From Nematostella vectensis (Eukaryota > Cnidaria > Anthozoa > Actiniaria > Edwardsiidae), in NCBI RefSeq assembly GCF_932526225.1, contig NC_064047.1, forward strand, positions 15,048,621 through 15,112,620: a stretch of 64,000 nt of DNA, in the 5' to 3' direction. The notes under the pieces were generated by a model. It did not search any database and was not told the DNA's origin. It saw only the letters and a program-made list of their open reading frames with translations. The position numbers and the translations under genes were made by a program. Shown here one piece after another: positions 63,865 to 64,000 of the stretch. Every line of letters begins with the position of its first letter. Position 1 is the first letter of the stretch.

Positions 63865-64000
63865 TGTACCCATATTACCTAGATCTTTAAACCCTGTGCC
63901 TGTTTGAACCATCCCCTAAAACCCTGCACCTCCAAGACCAAGCCATTGATACCCTCTACCCCTGTGTACCCACTCATTCATAACTTGCACCCAGAGTAGT
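63865..64000. repeat. C-rich arm of module 29 (cut by window edge)
   Basis: Begins TGTACCCATATTACCTAG and follows the usual C arm until AACTTGCACCC at about 63993. The last eight bases, AGAGTAGT, depart from the consensus, so another rearrangement may lie at the edge. Confidence 0.8.

Overview
This window is eukaryotic repeat DNA, most likely from an animal genome. It has no bacterial-style operons and no intact long coding gene. RNA polymerase III type tRNA-like elements and splice-like GT/AG sites in the one low-copy stretch also point to a eukaryote. The species cannot be told from the sequence; a marine invertebrate such as a cnidarian would be a guess.

Layout. (1) 1-28567 is a satellite array of a 929-bp monomer: 30 complete monomers between 699 and 28503 plus a partial copy at each end. 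From 16423 to 27574 it is organised as four exact 2788-bp trimers, a higher-order repeat. (2) 28568-55524 is a second, unrelated repeat family. Its modules consist of an AT-rich TTATTAA-type linker, a C-rich arm, a minus-strand tRNA-like element, a spacer of about 90 bp centred on the palindrome CCTTATAAGG, a plus-strand tRNA-like element, and a G-rich arm made of a 61-bp minisatellite. The C-rich arm looks like a diverged reverse complement of the G-rich arm, so each full module is a foldback (inverted-repeat) structure. I count 19 complete plus-strand and 16 complete minus-strand tRNA-like elements, seven 454-bp short modules that lack the middle, and nested segmental duplications of three-module blocks of about 2.59 kb. 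(3) 55525-59157 is a 13-bp tandem repeat of about 279 copies, sitting exactly where an AT linker would be. (4) 59158-59635 resumes the module family and breaks off inside a plus tRNA-like element. (5) 59636-63325 is low-copy DNA with a promoter-like CpG-containing segment, candidate splice sites, one exon-like coding remnant that continues in a second frame, a polyadenylation hexamer and two hairpin (MITE-like) sequences. (6) 63326-64000 returns to the foldback family.

No set of genes works together here. The most notable structure is the foldback module. It pairs two divergent tRNA-like units, each with an A box, a B box matching GGTTCGAATCC and a T-run terminator about 17-21 nt downstream, with a minisatellite whose every unit can carry a G-quadruplex motif. 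Many short reading frames recur across the window, but they are by-products of repetition and are not annotated as genes.
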